From contig NZ_BCZQ01000032.1 in NCBI RefSeq assembly GCF_001598815.1, positions 1 through 58,381 on the forward strand: a stretch of 58,381 bases of DNA, in the 5' to 3' direction. Below the pieces are notes generated by a model. The model saw nothing but the letters and a program-made list of their open reading frames with translations. It had not been told where the DNA came from and did no database searches. This document shows positions 43,616-52,248 of this stretch, piece after piece (the first letter of the stretch is position 1; every line of letters begins with the position of its first letter). A program made the translations under genes and the position numbers. The DNA comes from Sphingopyxis terrae subsp. terrae NBRC 15098. Its GTDB lineage: Bacteria > Pseudomonadota > Alphaproteobacteria > Sphingomonadales > Sphingomonadaceae.

Positions 43616-44338
43616 TTACTTCCTGAGAGTGTTGGCGTCGTAGAATGAGGCCGCATTGCGGGCAGCCGAGGTTTGCGCCGTCGCGATCGCAAGGTTCGCG
43701 TGTCCAAACTGAGCCGTCTGGATCGCCTGCAACTTCAGCATGTCGTTCTGGAGCTGCGCCTGCTCGACCGAGATACGGGCGTTCAGGTCCATCACGTCCT
43801 TGGGGTCTTTGGCGCTCGACAGTTGCTCGCGGAGCTGATCGAGGAGCTGCATCCGCTGCTGCGTCACGTTCAACGTGTTCTCGCCGAAGGCGGCCGTAGC
43901 AGCGGCAGAGCCGGTCGCATCCTTGAGCGCCTGGTTGTAGGCGGTGTCCGCGTCCGACCCGGAGGACGAAATCGTGTAGCGGGACTGGATGCTGCTGGCG
44001 AGCGAGCCCAGCGAGCCGATCTTGGTCAGATCGCCGCCTAACAGCGTTTGTGCGTCGATGGTCGTGTTTGGCAGGAGGTTGCGCGTCTGAGAATTGAAGA
44101 GACTCGATGCGATGCTGTTCACGTTCGTCAGCTTTTGCAGCGAGTTGAGCGTGTTGGTGGCGGTCGAGATTTGCTGCTCGCCCTGTTCGATCATCTTGAT
44201 CGTGTTCTGAACGGTCGCGAGGGCTTGTATGTAGCCCGTGGAATCGAAAACCGGGATACCCTGCGCCGAGGCCGGGGCGGCGGTCGCAGCGAGCGCCAAG
44301 GGCGCCGCTGCGAACATGATGATGTGCTTGAGCGACAT
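43616..44338 (-). CDS. virB5: VirB5 minor pilin/adhesin
   Basis: ATG at 44338 gives 240 residues with a signal peptide (SLKHIIMFAAAPLALAATAA, cleavage after ASA). The mature protein is nearly all helical and Gln/Ser/Asn-rich (ALATVQNTIKMIEQGEQQIS, TLNSLQKLTNVNSI), as in VirB5/TrbJ. It caps the pilus tip and aids target contact. An ATG at 44356 (MKGEAD) is possible but lengthens the signal n-region. It begins 1 bp after virB4 ends. Confidence 0.9.
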   Translation of the reverse strand: MSLKHIIMFAAAPLALAATAAPASAQGIPVFDSTGYIQALATVQNTIKMIEQGEQQISTATNTLNSLQKLTNVNSIASSLFNSQTRNLLPNTTIDAQTLLGGDLTKIGSLGSLASSIQSRYTISSSGSDADTAYNQALKDATGSAAATAAFGENTLNVTQQRMQLLDQLREQLSSAKDPKDVMDLNARISVEQAQLQNDMLKLQAIQTAQFGHANLAIATAQTSAARNAASFYDANTLRK

Positions 44339-44339
44339 A

Positions 44340-46706
44340 TCAGCTTCTCCTTTCATGTGCGTAGAAGAGCGGCAGCCACGCCGCAGGATCGTTGCCCGCT
44401 CGGGCAATGGCATCTTCCATGACCGCCAGAGTTTCGGCGCGGCCAGAAAGCACGGATAATTCATCGCCCATTCCGCCGAGATCGAGCTTCGCAACGATGG
44501 ACGTGTGGCCCTGCTTGACGAGGAAGCAGCGGCTCTCCGGTGTCAGATCCTCGCGGATCAGGCGGTATTCCGCTTCCGTTAGGCCCAAACCGTCGCAATA
44601 GTCGGATTTCTTGGCATCGGAATTGGGCAGGAGGATCTTCGTCGCGGTCTGTTCGATGATCGAATGCGCAATCGGCGAGCGCAGGGCGTCAGCCGGGGAT
44701 TGGGTGCCGAAGACCATGAACGCATTGCGCTTGCGGAAGGTCTTGAGACCGTCCTGTGCGAAGGCCCGGAAAGCGTCGTCCTGTAATGCCTTCCAGAACT
44801 CGTCGATGTCCACCACGACACGCTGGCCGTCCAGCAGCTCGTCGACCCGATGGAAAAGGTAGAGCATCATCGGCGTGCGGATTTCCGGGTTTTCGAGGAA
44901 GTCCGTCATGTCAAAACCGACGAAGCGGGCCGCCAGCGACACTTCATCGACCGGGCCATCGAACGCCCAGCCCAATGGGCCGCCCGAACACCAGCGTTCG
45001 AGCCGCGCACCGATGCCCTCCGCGTCCGAGTAGCTTAGCAACTCACGCAGATCGTGGAATGATCGCTTCTCGGCAGGGAGCTTCATCACCGCATCAAGGC
45101 CATCGTCGATCAGCTTCTCTTCGCCGACCGTGAGCGGCCGCCCTTCGCGCCGCACCAGCACGCGGATGAACTGGCGGAGAAACGCCATGTTTTCGTGTGT
45201 CGGCGAGAGACCCTTCAACGGGGCAAAACCCGTCGGTTCGCCGTTCCTCAAGGCCAGATAGGTGCCGCCACAGGCACGCACGAAGATCTCCGCGCCCCGG
45301 TCCTTGTCGAAAAAGACCTGCTTGGCCCCTGTCTTTTCAAGCTGTGCTTGCAGGAAGTTTTGCAGCACCGTCTTGCCTGCGCCGGTGGGGCCGATGATAA
45401 GCGTGTGGCCGATGTCCTGCCGGTGGAAATTAAACCAGAAGGACGAGCCGGCGCGCGTCTTGAGAAGCGTCACCGCCTCGCCCCAATGGTTCCCCGACTT
45501 GCGACCCGCAGGGAAGGTGTAGAACGGGCTGAGGGCTGCGAAATTGCGGCTGTTGATGACCGCAGGCCGCGCCCGCATTTTGAAATTGCCGGGAAGCTGC
45601 GCCCAAAACGCCGCTTCCAGCGCCACGTCCTCGCGGGCCATCACCATGCCGGTATCGGCCGCGGCGGAACGCGCAATGGAGAGTCGATCGAGCAGGCGCC
45701 GCTTGTCATCGTCCATCACCGCGATCGACAAATGATGCTCGCCCAGGACGAAGCGGTTCGCCATCAGATCATCGACGCCATCCAGCAGCTCCATGGCCTG
45801 ACTGACGCCGGCATCGTCGGACGACACCATTTGCTTGTATTTTTTCGTGAAGCGCTCGCTCGCCACGGACTTTACCAGCGGCGCGAAGCTCTGCGTCAGC
45901 ACGAACGGGAAATCGAGCGTCAGCAGGCTATTGAACTGCCCCGTCCGCGTCGTGGCGACATATTCGCGGACGCCGAACATACCGAGCCAGTGCGACTTGT
46001 CGGGGAGCCGAATTTCAGCGGCCTCGCGCCCGAAGATCACCCGCGACGTATAGAGGGCCTGCCCGAGCCGCCCGTTCAACAGCGGCACGCGGATGCGGTC
46101 GCCGGTCAGGATGAAGTGCAGCACCTCCATGGGTTGCGAGAAAAGGTTGCCGTTATGCTCGTAGAGCGAGAGCGGCGTCGGGCTTGTGTCCGCCAGCAGC
46201 GATTCAAAATCGCGGCATTTGTCTGCCATGATCGCGAGAGCGCGATCGTCAATCTCCGCACCGGGTTGGCGCTTGGCGAAAAGGCGTGTCACCTGGTCGC
46301 CGGCCATGTTCGAGGGCCGCACGATGATCGTGACGTAAAACTCGTTGTGGTAGAGAACCTTTTCCTTCAGCCGCTCCGCGTAACGCTCCTGTAGCGTGCG
46401 GGCGAAATCGGAATGGAACTCGCCTTCAAGGATAGGGTCCGTCGCCGTGCGGACGAGGTGCGTCCAGAGGGCAACCCGATCGTCACCGATCGAGCGCCAC
46501 GCGATGTTGAGCTTGTTATGCCATGTGTTGAGATCGGCGATGTCGCTCGTCTCGAACGGCCGCCCGTCGACGCGATACATCCGCATGAGTGAGCCGTCTT
46601 CCAGCGCGACGATCGTGTCATCGACATGCCGCGTGTAGGGGATGAATTTGATGTCATCCGCTTCGCGAAGGGCGACCTGTTTGTGCTTCAGGGTGAATTT
46701 AGCCAT
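44340..46706 (-). CDS. virB4: VirB4 ATPase
   Basis: A 788-residue VirB4. The N-terminal CagE/TrbE domain is followed by Walker A at IIGPTGAGKTVLQNFL, Walker B at VVVDIDEFWKAL and the conserved VFGTQSPADAL. It energises pilus assembly and substrate transfer. Its start overlaps virB3 by eight bases. The length is standard and no interruptions are seen. Confidence 0.96.
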   Translation of the reverse strand: MAKFTLKHKQVALREADDIKFIPYTRHVDDTIVALEDGSLMRMYRVDGRPFETSDIADLNTWHNKLNIAWRSIGDDRVALWTHLVRTATDPILEGEFHSDFARTLQERYAERLKEKVLYHNEFYVTIIVRPSNMAGDQVTRLFAKRQPGAEIDDRALAIMADKCRDFESLLADTSPTPLSLYEHNGNLFSQPMEVLHFILTGDRIRVPLLNGRLGQALYTSRVIFGREAAEIRLPDKSHWLGMFGVREYVATTRTGQFNSLLTLDFPFVLTQSFAPLVKSVASERFTKKYKQMVSSDDAGVSQAMELLDGVDDLMANRFVLGEHHLSIAVMDDDKRRLLDRLSIARSAAADTGMVMAREDVALEAAFWAQLPGNFKMRARPAVINSRNFAALSPFYTFPAGRKSGNHWGEAVTLLKTRAGSSFWFNFHRQDIGHTLIIGPTGAGKTVLQNFLQAQLEKTGAKQVFFDKDRGAEIFVRACGGTYLALRNGEPTGFAPLKGLSPTHENMAFLRQFIRVLVRREGRPLTVGEEKLIDDGLDAVMKLPAEKRSFHDLRELLSYSDAEGIGARLERWCSGGPLGWAFDGPVDEVSLAARFVGFDMTDFLENPEIRTPMMLYLFHRVDELLDGQRVVVDIDEFWKALQDDAFRAFAQDGLKTFRKRNAFMVFGTQSPADALRSPIAHSIIEQTATKILLPNSDAKKSDYCDGLGLTEAEYRLIREDLTPESRCFLVKQGHTSIVAKLDLGGMGDELSVLSGRAETLAVMEDAIARAGNDPAAWLPLFYAHERRS

Positions 46707-47031
46707 TGCCGAATTGCTTCCGCTTCACGCCTTGGGACAGGCGGACGGGAGAGTAGCTCCCGCCCCCCCAGAATTTGCGGTTTTTGGAGAGAAATACGGT
46801 CTGAAACCAAAGGCCCCACAGCCGAAACGCATTGTAGTCGTAGTGGACTATCATGCGGGCCGGGAAGTAGAGCGCTCCGAACATGGCCAGGGGGAAGAAG
46901 GGATTGTGCATGATCCCCCAAAAAACCATGCAGACCATGATGATCGGCAGGATCGCCTCCAGCGGCAATCCCATGAACACCGATGGCCTGGTCAGGGCGA
47001 GAAAGACCTTATCCTCGGCCAGCTTGTCCAT
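46699..47031 (-). CDS. virB3: VirB3 inner-membrane protein
   Basis: A 110-residue VirB3: KVFLALTRPSVFMGLPLEAI at the start is the family signature, followed by two membrane helices (LPIIMVCMVFWGIM and PLAMFGALYFPARMIV). The C-terminal KFWGGGSYSPVRL is also conserved. It helps anchor VirB4 and lies directly between virB2 and virB4. Confidence 0.92.
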   Translation of the reverse strand: MDKLAEDKVFLALTRPSVFMGLPLEAILPIIMVCMVFWGIMHNPFFPLAMFGALYFPARMIVHYDYNAFRLWGLWFQTVFLSKNRKFWGGGSYSPVRLSQGVKRKQFGNG

Positions 47032-47032
47032 G

Positions 47033-47356
47033 TTAGCTGCCCGATCCGCCCATCCAGCCCACGATGGTCGCGGCCGAGAAGATGATGCCGATCCCGATCA
47101 GCACGGTGACGGCCCGCCCCCAATCCATGCGGCCGGTCAGCTTTGCATAGCCGACGGCCATCACGGCGATGATGCCGACCACGGACGCGATCGTGGTCAT
47201 CCATGTCTTGATGGTCGTAAGGCCGCTCTCGATGGCGGTGCCGTCCGCAAGGGCCGGCTGCGCGATCGAGATGAGGGCCAGGGCGCCGGCGAAGCCGACG
47301 AGTTGGCGGGCGCGGCGATCGGACATCATCCGGCCCAACTTCGATGTGAATTTCAT
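47033..47356 (-). CDS. virB2: VirB2 major pilin
   Basis: The ATG at 47356 (MKFTSKLG) has GGAG 6 bp upstream and gives 107 residues; an ATG at 47368 adds four. A long basic n-region and hydrophobic signal (FAGALALISIAQPALA) precede the mature pilin, which has two hydrophobic helices (IASVVGIIAVMAVGYAKLTG and AVTVLIGIGIIFSAATIVGW). This is the standard VirB2/TrbC layout. The mature subunit forms the conjugative pilus. Confidence 0.9.
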   Translation of the reverse strand: MKFTSKLGRMMSDRRARQLVGFAGALALISIAQPALADGTAIESGLTTIKTWMTTIASVVGIIAVMAVGYAKLTGRMDWGRAVTVLIGIGIIFSAATIVGWMGGSGS

Positions 47357-47376
47357 ACGGTACTCCATGGCTGGAA

Positions 47377-48900
47377 TTACCTCTCCAATGTTGGGGAGGA
47401 CTGGACCGGCTCTATTCGCCGAACGGGAGCCGGTTCGCGGACCGACACATCAAGGCCGCGCCGAAGCACGTCCGAGATCATCTGCCGACTGTCACGGGTC
47501 TCCGACGCAACCTGCATCGCATCCCCTTTGAAGACCTCGGCGATATGCTGTTCCATGGCCGCCTGCGCCTGGAGCGCGTTGGCAAGGCGCGGTTCGGCCG
47601 CGATCGTGTCGGCAGCACCGTGGAGAAATAAGTCAGCCAGTTCCTCGCTATCGCGATGCCGCTTGGCCTCTTCTGATCGCTGGCGCTCCTCGCGAACGAC
47701 CTGGGCGTCCCGCTCGGGCTGGGGCTGGCGATCCTGATCGCGTGTCGAACGCGCGACCGCCCGCTCCTCCTGAGCCCCATAGATCTGATCGACCAGCGCC
47801 GATGCCGTCTCGCGGACCGCGCGCGCACGCGGATCGCCGCTCGTCTCCAGCTCCCGGATTCCCCGCTCGAACACGCGCTCGACGATCGCCCGCTCGTCGA
47901 GCGCGGCCCTCTCGCCGGCTTCGCGAGCTGCGGCCGGAGAAGGTCTGCGCTGGGCGCTCGCATCGACTTCCGGGGAGCCGACGGCGCCATCGCTTTCCGA
48001 TGCGGCGCTCGCGACCGTTTCCATGGCCTGCACGGCCCGCTCGGCGGTTTGGGCGGCGTTGGCCGGCGCTCCACGCGTCGCCGCTTCCTGCCTGCGCTCC
48101 TCTTCCCGGCTCCGCAGGCCCGCCATCCGCTCGGCTTCGGCGAACGACGGCTCGTAACCTTTGACCGTCAAACCGGCGCGGGAGCCGGCCTCCCATACCG
48201 CCTTGGTAAACTCGGGCGTCCCATGAACGTCAATCGTTTCCCAGCCATTATGCTGCGCGAGTCTGACCAGCGCAGCTATCGTTTCGGGATCTTCGTCGCG
48301 GGCGATGATCCGGTCATCGATGATTTCGAGCGACGGGTTCAACCGATCCCCGGCAAAGAACACGCCGAGGCGTCGATTGCCACCATCGGGGGATTCGACA
48401 ACCCGCATGGAGTACCGCTTCGCCATATCGGGCGGGATCTCGAACGTGGACCGTTCGGGAGCGGCCTGCGCAAGCGCCGATTGGATGGACGCGCTTTGGG
48501 CGAGGCTTTCGGCAAGGTCTTTGCCGTGATCGGCCCCATGTTCGGCAATCACCACATCGGGAGCGCCTTCCGAACCGGGCCGGCTCAGCGCTGACATTTG
48601 CTCGGGCAGGCGAACGCCGCCCTGTCCGTCTATATGCGTGCCGACGCCCAGAGCCTCTTTGGCTTCCGGCGCCCTCGATTCCACCAGACGCTTGAAATCC
48701 GGGTCCGCCACCAGCTTCCGGGCGCGATCTTCGGCGAGCGGATCGCGGCTGTTGCCCGTGGTGGCAATCAAAGTCGCATCCTTCCCAGCATAGATCGCGA
48801 CTTGCTCTTGGTCGCGATAGTCGGCGCTGGGAGAAAAGCTGCTGACCACGAGCCGCGTATCGGCGCGCGTGCTGGGCGCGATGGAATTGGTCTCGCTCAT
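47377..48900 (-). CDS. LPD7-domain plasmid protein
   Basis: A 507-residue protein inside the transfer operon. Residues 175-260 (RRLGVFFAGDRLNPSLEIID, then GWETIDVHGTPEFTKAVWEA, then AGLTVKGYEPS) match the large polyvalent-protein-associated domain 7 (LPD7), often attached to relaxases and other proteins sent through the T4SS. The remaining 250 residues are helical and charged, with coiled-coil potential. Placement between virB1 and virB2 is unusual and suggests a translocated accessory protein or a relaxosome partner. Confidence 0.8.
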   Translation of the reverse strand: MSETNSIAPSTRADTRLVVSSFSPSADYRDQEQVAIYAGKDATLIATTGNSRDPLAEDRARKLVADPDFKRLVESRAPEAKEALGVGTHIDGQGGVRLPEQMSALSRPGSEGAPDVVIAEHGADHGKDLAESLAQSASIQSALAQAAPERSTFEIPPDMAKRYSMRVVESPDGGNRRLGVFFAGDRLNPSLEIIDDRIIARDEDPETIAALVRLAQHNGWETIDVHGTPEFTKAVWEAGSRAGLTVKGYEPSFAEAERMAGLRSREEERRQEAATRGAPANAAQTAERAVQAMETVASAASESDGAVGSPEVDASAQRRPSPAAAREAGERAALDERAIVERVFERGIRELETSGDPRARAVRETASALVDQIYGAQEERAVARSTRDQDRQPQPERDAQVVREERQRSEEAKRHRDSEELADLFLHGAADTIAAEPRLANALQAQAAMEQHIAEVFKGDAMQVASETRDSRQMISDVLRRGLDVSVREPAPVRRIEPVQSSPTLER

Positions 48901-49499
48901 TTGAAGACCTCGATATCGTTGGAAGCAATTTGGCCGACCACCCAGCTATCGCGATCGTTCGCTGGCCCGTTATTCGAGGCCGGCGTGTCGCTCGCGGGCG
49001 TGGAAGGAACGGGGAGAGCTGGCGGCGCCTGGACGGAACCCAGCGCGGCCGCGGCCGACCACACGCGGCCGACATAGCCGTTGCGAAATCCCCGCGTCAG
49101 CGTTCCGGTATTGTAGAGCGAATAGGTCGCGGAGATCGCATCGAGGCCCGTGTAATGCCGGGTTGCCAGACCATAGCCTTCTTGCAGCACAGCGGAAGCG
49201 AGCCGCAGATTGGTGCAAGGATCGAACACCTCTTCGACCGAGACCCCGAGGCGCGCGAAATTGGCCGAATTGACCTGGGCCAAGCCGACATCGACGGTGT
49301 AGCCAGCAGCGACATAGCGACGGACGATCGCTGCGCCTTCAGCGACGGAGCCGGCACGAACGCGCGGCCCCTTGTTGACGTTGATCTTGAGGGAGTCGCC
49401 GCTACTCTCCGTCATGACGAGCGGCACAACCGCTTCGGTCGCGATTTCCGGCGCGCATTGCTGCGCCAGCGTGGCAATGGCGGCGACCGCGTAGATCAT
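48897..49499 (-). CDS. virB1: VirB1 lytic transglycosylase
   Basis: A 200-residue SLT-fold muramidase. The catalytic Glu is in PLVMTESSGD (about residue 31), VDVGLAQVNSANFARLG is the second motif and ATYSLYNTG the third. It opens the peptidoglycan for T4SS assembly. No obvious cleavable signal precedes the domain beyond IYAVAAIATLAQQ. The C-terminal tail is Pro/Ser-rich. It overlaps LPD7 and the upstream gene by four bases each, so translation is coupled. Confidence 0.92.
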   Translation of the reverse strand: MIYAVAAIATLAQQCAPEIATEAVVPLVMTESSGDSLKINVNKGPRVRAGSVAEGAAIVRRYVAAGYTVDVGLAQVNSANFARLGVSVEEVFDPCTNLRLASAVLQEGYGLATRHYTGLDAISATYSLYNTGTLTRGFRNGYVGRVWSAAAALGSVQAPPALPVPSTPASDTPASNNGPANDRDSWVVGQIASNDIEVFK

Positions 49500-49849
49500 T
49501 GCTGTGTCACCGTCTGGTATCGCGTGTCGAGCGCGTAGCTCGACACGGCACCGTCTGACTGCGTGACCGTCAGATTATAGCCGTGCTTCACCTTCTTGGT
49601 GCGAATGCCGACGCCCGTGCATGTCGGGAACGAGCCGCCCATGGCGAGGACATTCCAGAGCTTCGTGATAGGCGGGACGCACTGCGCATATTTCGTGGGG
49701 GAGCCGGGGGTGGCGAGGCAGAGAACCACCTGGCAACCCCAATCCGACGCATAGGCCGGTTGCGGCGCGGCGACCGCCACAATCCCAGCGCCGCACAAGG
49801 AAAGCGCCCCCGAGGCGCCCCCCAGCTTGTTCAACAATCGCCCGATCAT
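49496..49849 (-). CDS. Secreted conserved protein of the transfer operon
   Basis: ATG at 49849 gives 117 residues with a signal peptide (LSLCGAGIVAVAAPQPAYAS). The mature part starts DWGCQVVLCLATPGSPTKYA, then CVPPITKLWNVLAMGGSFPT, ending in C: a four-cysteine pattern conserved in a family found beside VirB1 on related plasmids. It is probably periplasmic and disulfide-bonded. Function unknown. Four-base overlaps on both sides place it firmly in the operon. Confidence 0.72.
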   Translation of the reverse strand: MIGRLLNKLGGASGALSLCGAGIVAVAAPQPAYASDWGCQVVLCLATPGSPTKYAQCVPPITKLWNVLAMGGSFPTCTGVGIRTKKVKHGYNLTVTQSDGAVSSYALDTRYQTVTQQ

Positions 49850-50649
49850 GAACCACCTCCATGAGATACGCGCCACTCTTCCGCCGCGAATACGTCCCAT
49901 CGGGGCGGCGCTTTCTCGGTGGGTTGCAGGGCCGACACGGGCGCGGAGGGCGCATCGGTTCCAGAGATTGCAGATGGACGGCGAACGTCGGCACTGGCGA
50001 CATTGACGATCCAGTCCTCGTCCTCTTCGACGGGCCGGATGCGGTCGATGACCTGTCCAGGGCGCGCGAACGCGATATGCCAATGATTGGAGTGACCCCG
50101 ATCCCCCGGCCCAAGCAGCTCTATGAGCCGGATGCCGCTTTGCCCCATAAGGGCGCGGATTTGGTCGCGCGTGATCGAGTTGACGCCGGCAGCAGGGACG
50201 AAATCCACGGCTTGCCCGAATTTGTGCCAGCTATAACGCGCCCCGTATGTCGCGTTCATGGGCCTGATTGTGTCGGTGATGCGGGCGGCAAACGCCCGCC
50301 GTAGCAGCGCTGTTACCCCCGATACCGTAGCCGTGGTGGGGATGGAGGCCCGTTGCGAACCATCATCGACCTGCGCCAGCGCGCACGGGTCGAACACGGA
50401 TGCCGGAGTGATGCCGTATGTCGCGAAGTCCCGGCCCTTGATCGCAAGCGGTCCGGCATCGAAGTCCGCGCCGAGCGCAAGCAGATCACGCACTGTCGCT
50501 TCTGCGTCGGCCTCATTGTCGGGCTGACGGGTCAGCGAGGCGCCCGTGTGAACGATGATCGCGTAGGGCGGTGCCGGGGTGGTCACGGCAGCGCCCAACC
50601 CTGCTGCGCAGAGCTGAATCGCCTTTGCCGTAAGCACCGCTGGAAGCAT
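49846..50649 (-). CDS. M15-type peptidoglycan peptidase fused to a degenerate VirB1-like domain
   Basis: A 267-residue protein and the first gene of the T4SS operon. The C-terminal half has the LAS/M15 zinc motifs YSWHKFGQAVDFVP (HxxxxxxD) and HSNHWHIAF (HxH), as in D,D-carboxypeptidase-like enzymes. Residues 30-95 (RDLLALGADFDAGPLAIKGR, then FATYGITPASVFDPCALAQ) align with the second half of VirB1 (YVAAGYTVDVGLAQVNSANF, then RLGVSVEEVFDPC), but the catalytic Glu region reads VHTGAS. So an inactive transglycosylase-like module precedes an apparently active peptidase. It would trim peptidoglycan at the transfer site. Confidence 0.8.
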   Translation of the reverse strand: MLPAVLTAKAIQLCAAGLGAAVTTPAPPYAIIVHTGASLTRQPDNEADAEATVRDLLALGADFDAGPLAIKGRDFATYGITPASVFDPCALAQVDDGSQRASIPTTATVSGVTALLRRAFAARITDTIRPMNATYGARYSWHKFGQAVDFVPAAGVNSITRDQIRALMGQSGIRLIELLGPGDRGHSNHWHIAFARPGQVIDRIRPVEEDEDWIVNVASADVRRPSAISGTDAPSAPVSALQPTEKAPPRWDVFAAEEWRVSHGGGS

Positions 50650-50672
50650 GAACGCCTGCTCCGTCAGATACA

Positions 50673-50692
50673 GTCCATAAAAAATAGTGGAC
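50673..50692. promoter_or_regulatory. Operator candidate in the divergent T4SS promoter region
   Basis: GTCCA and TGGAC flank TAAAAAATAG in the 171-bp gap between the T4SS operon and the resolvase-like regulator. The AT-rich centre may be a -10 element. It lies 24 bp upstream of the first T4SS gene, a fitting place for repression. Confidence 0.4.
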
Positions 50693-50820
50693 GATACTGA
50701 CGATCATGGCAACACTCAATCGCATCCGGGGAATTGGATTTTGAGCCGTTACGAAGGTGTGTTCATCTCCCCTCCCCTCGTTCACCATGTTGCCGAGACA
50801 GCAAGCCTAGCATAGAAAAC

Positions 50821-51537
50821 ATGGCTTTTAGGGGAGCCGGAGCCTTTGGGCTGACGGCCCCTTTCGGTGAGGCGTATCGCGCAAAGGGCAGAAGATTGAG
50901 AACAACCGTCGCTTTCCTTGCGGAAACACCCGGTTCGGCGACCCTGGAAGATCAAAAGGCGGTCCTAAGCCCTGATGACATCGTTGTGGAGGCGGGGAAA
51001 AAGAGTTTCAACCAGCTCGGCGAACTGCTCGCACGCAACGGCATCAAGCTCGCCTCTGGAGATCGGATCAAGGTCTTCGACCTATCATGCCTGGCGCTTT
51101 CAACGAACATGCTCATTCGCGTGCTGGCTAAGACGTTGCGTGCCGGCATCAGCGTTGAGATCGTGTCACAAAAGCTTGTCATCGAACCCGGTGCGACAAG
51201 CGAGATGCACGTTTTGCTTGATACCCTGGACGGCCATTACAGGCATATCCATGGTATCAAGACCCACCCGGCAGACACCGCGCCCCAGGGTCGCAAACGC
51301 CTTCTCGATCCCGACAAACTTCCCGAGATAAGGGCAAAGCTCGACAAGCCGGGAGCGACCGCGACCGACGTGGCGCAGGAGCTAGGAGTCGCGAGATCCA
51401 CGCTTTTCAACTACCTCGAACGATACGACAGGGAGCGGCGCATCAGTCGGGGCAAGAAGGTTGTAAAGGGGGGTGTTGAGGGCCGCGGCGATGATGCTCA
51501 TGTCCCGAAGCGTGATGCGGATAAAAGACCCGTTTAG
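50821..51537 (+). CDS. Serine-recombinase-derived putative regulator of transfer (catalytically dead)
   Basis: ATG at 50821, 238 residues. The middle GDRIKVFDLSCLALSTNMLI aligns with the true resolvase at 7348 (GDEIMVWRLDRLGRSLPALI), but the active-site arginines are lost, and the segment aligning with RVSTGEQ reads AETPGSA, without the Ser and Arg. The C-terminal HTH is kept (TATDVAQELGVARSTLFNYL). This is the pattern of a recombinase reused as a DNA-binding protein. Being divergent from the T4SS operon, it most likely represses or activates transfer genes. Its last 50 codons overlap the convergent XRE gene. Confidence 0.7.
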   Translation: MAFRGAGAFGLTAPFGEAYRAKGRRLRTTVAFLAETPGSATLEDQKAVLSPDDIVVEAGKKSFNQLGELLARNGIKLASGDRIKVFDLSCLALSTNMLIRVLAKTLRAGISVEIVSQKLVIEPGATSEMHVLLDTLDGHYRHIHGIKTHPADTAPQGRKRLLDPDKLPEIRAKLDKPGATATDVAQELGVARSTLFNYLERYDRERRISRGKKVVKGGVEGRGDDAHVPKRDADKRPV

Positions 51538-51666
51538 CATATTCTGGATACGCTTGGCCGGGATTGCGCTACGCTCGGCCAGTTCTTCAGTCGAAATCCC
51601 GGTCTCATTAAGCAACACTTTCACACGATCCCCGAATCGGGACCGCAAAACGACGCCTTTAGCCAC
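51382..51666 (-). CDS. XRE-family HTH protein
   Basis: A 94-residue Cro/CI-type regulator: FGDRVKVLLNETGISTEELA, ERSAIPAKRIQNMLNGSFIR and LRDMSIIAAALNTPLYNLL make the five-helix HTH over residues 11-70. It overlaps the regulator gene tail by 156 bp on the opposite strand. The HTH cores of the two proteins barely meet (about 51430-51450), so both can be real. Target unknown; transfer or replication control is plausible. Confidence 0.75.
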   Translation of the reverse strand: MAKGVVLRSRFGDRVKVLLNETGISTEELAERSAIPAKRIQNMLNGSFIRITLRDMSIIAAALNTPLYNLLAPTDAPLPVVSFEVVEKRGSRDS

Positions 51667-51818
51667 ACAAACTCCCTCGGTTCCCCCCCGATAGGCCCCT
51701 GTGGTTCGGTCGCGACCTCTTCTTCCGTGGCGTCTCGTGAGGTGGCGCCGATTGATCTATGTGTGTCTAATTCATGTCGCGACCGCAGTGCAATGATATT
51801 CCGTCGCAATAAGTATGT

Positions 51819-52091
51819 TCATTTTGGAGGGTTTTTGGCGCTTTCCTCGTCACATGGGCGGATCATATCCCATGCCTCAGCGCCTACGGCTTCCGCCAGC
51901 TTGACCATCATGTCGAGGGTAGGATTGGCTCTTCCGCGCTCGATGAAGGAAATATATGCAGCCGTGATGCCGGTCTGCTCGAACAGTTGCGCTTGCGTAT
52001 AGCCGAGCGAGAGTCGGCGTTCCTTCAGCCGCTTCCCGAAAAGCTGCGCAGCAGGTGTTCCAACCTCCTCCAGTTGGAGATACTTCGGCAT
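51819..52091 (-). CDS. XRE-family HTH protein
   Basis: ATG at 52091 gives 90 residues (MPKYLQLEEVGTP); an ATG at 52142 would add 17. FGKRLKERRLSLGYTQAQLF, EQTGITAAYISFIERGRANP and LDMMVKLAEAVGAEAWDMI form a textbook helix-turn-helix. It is divergent from the gene at 52249 and could control the replication operon or itself. Confidence 0.82.
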   Translation of the reverse strand: MPKYLQLEEVGTPAAQLFGKRLKERRLSLGYTQAQLFEQTGITAAYISFIERGRANPTLDMMVKLAEAVGAEAWDMIRPCDEESAKNPPK

Positions 52092-52248
52092 CCAAAAGGT
52101 CTCTATCGGTGCGACATCACGGCCGATTGGCCGTGTTCTCAATGCTACAGCTTATATCGGGAACGGTTCGTCGCGCGAGAAAAATTAATTTACAGCATCG
52201 CGTGCGGGAGCGTTTGACAGAATCGTCATTCGCTCATTAATTGGACTC

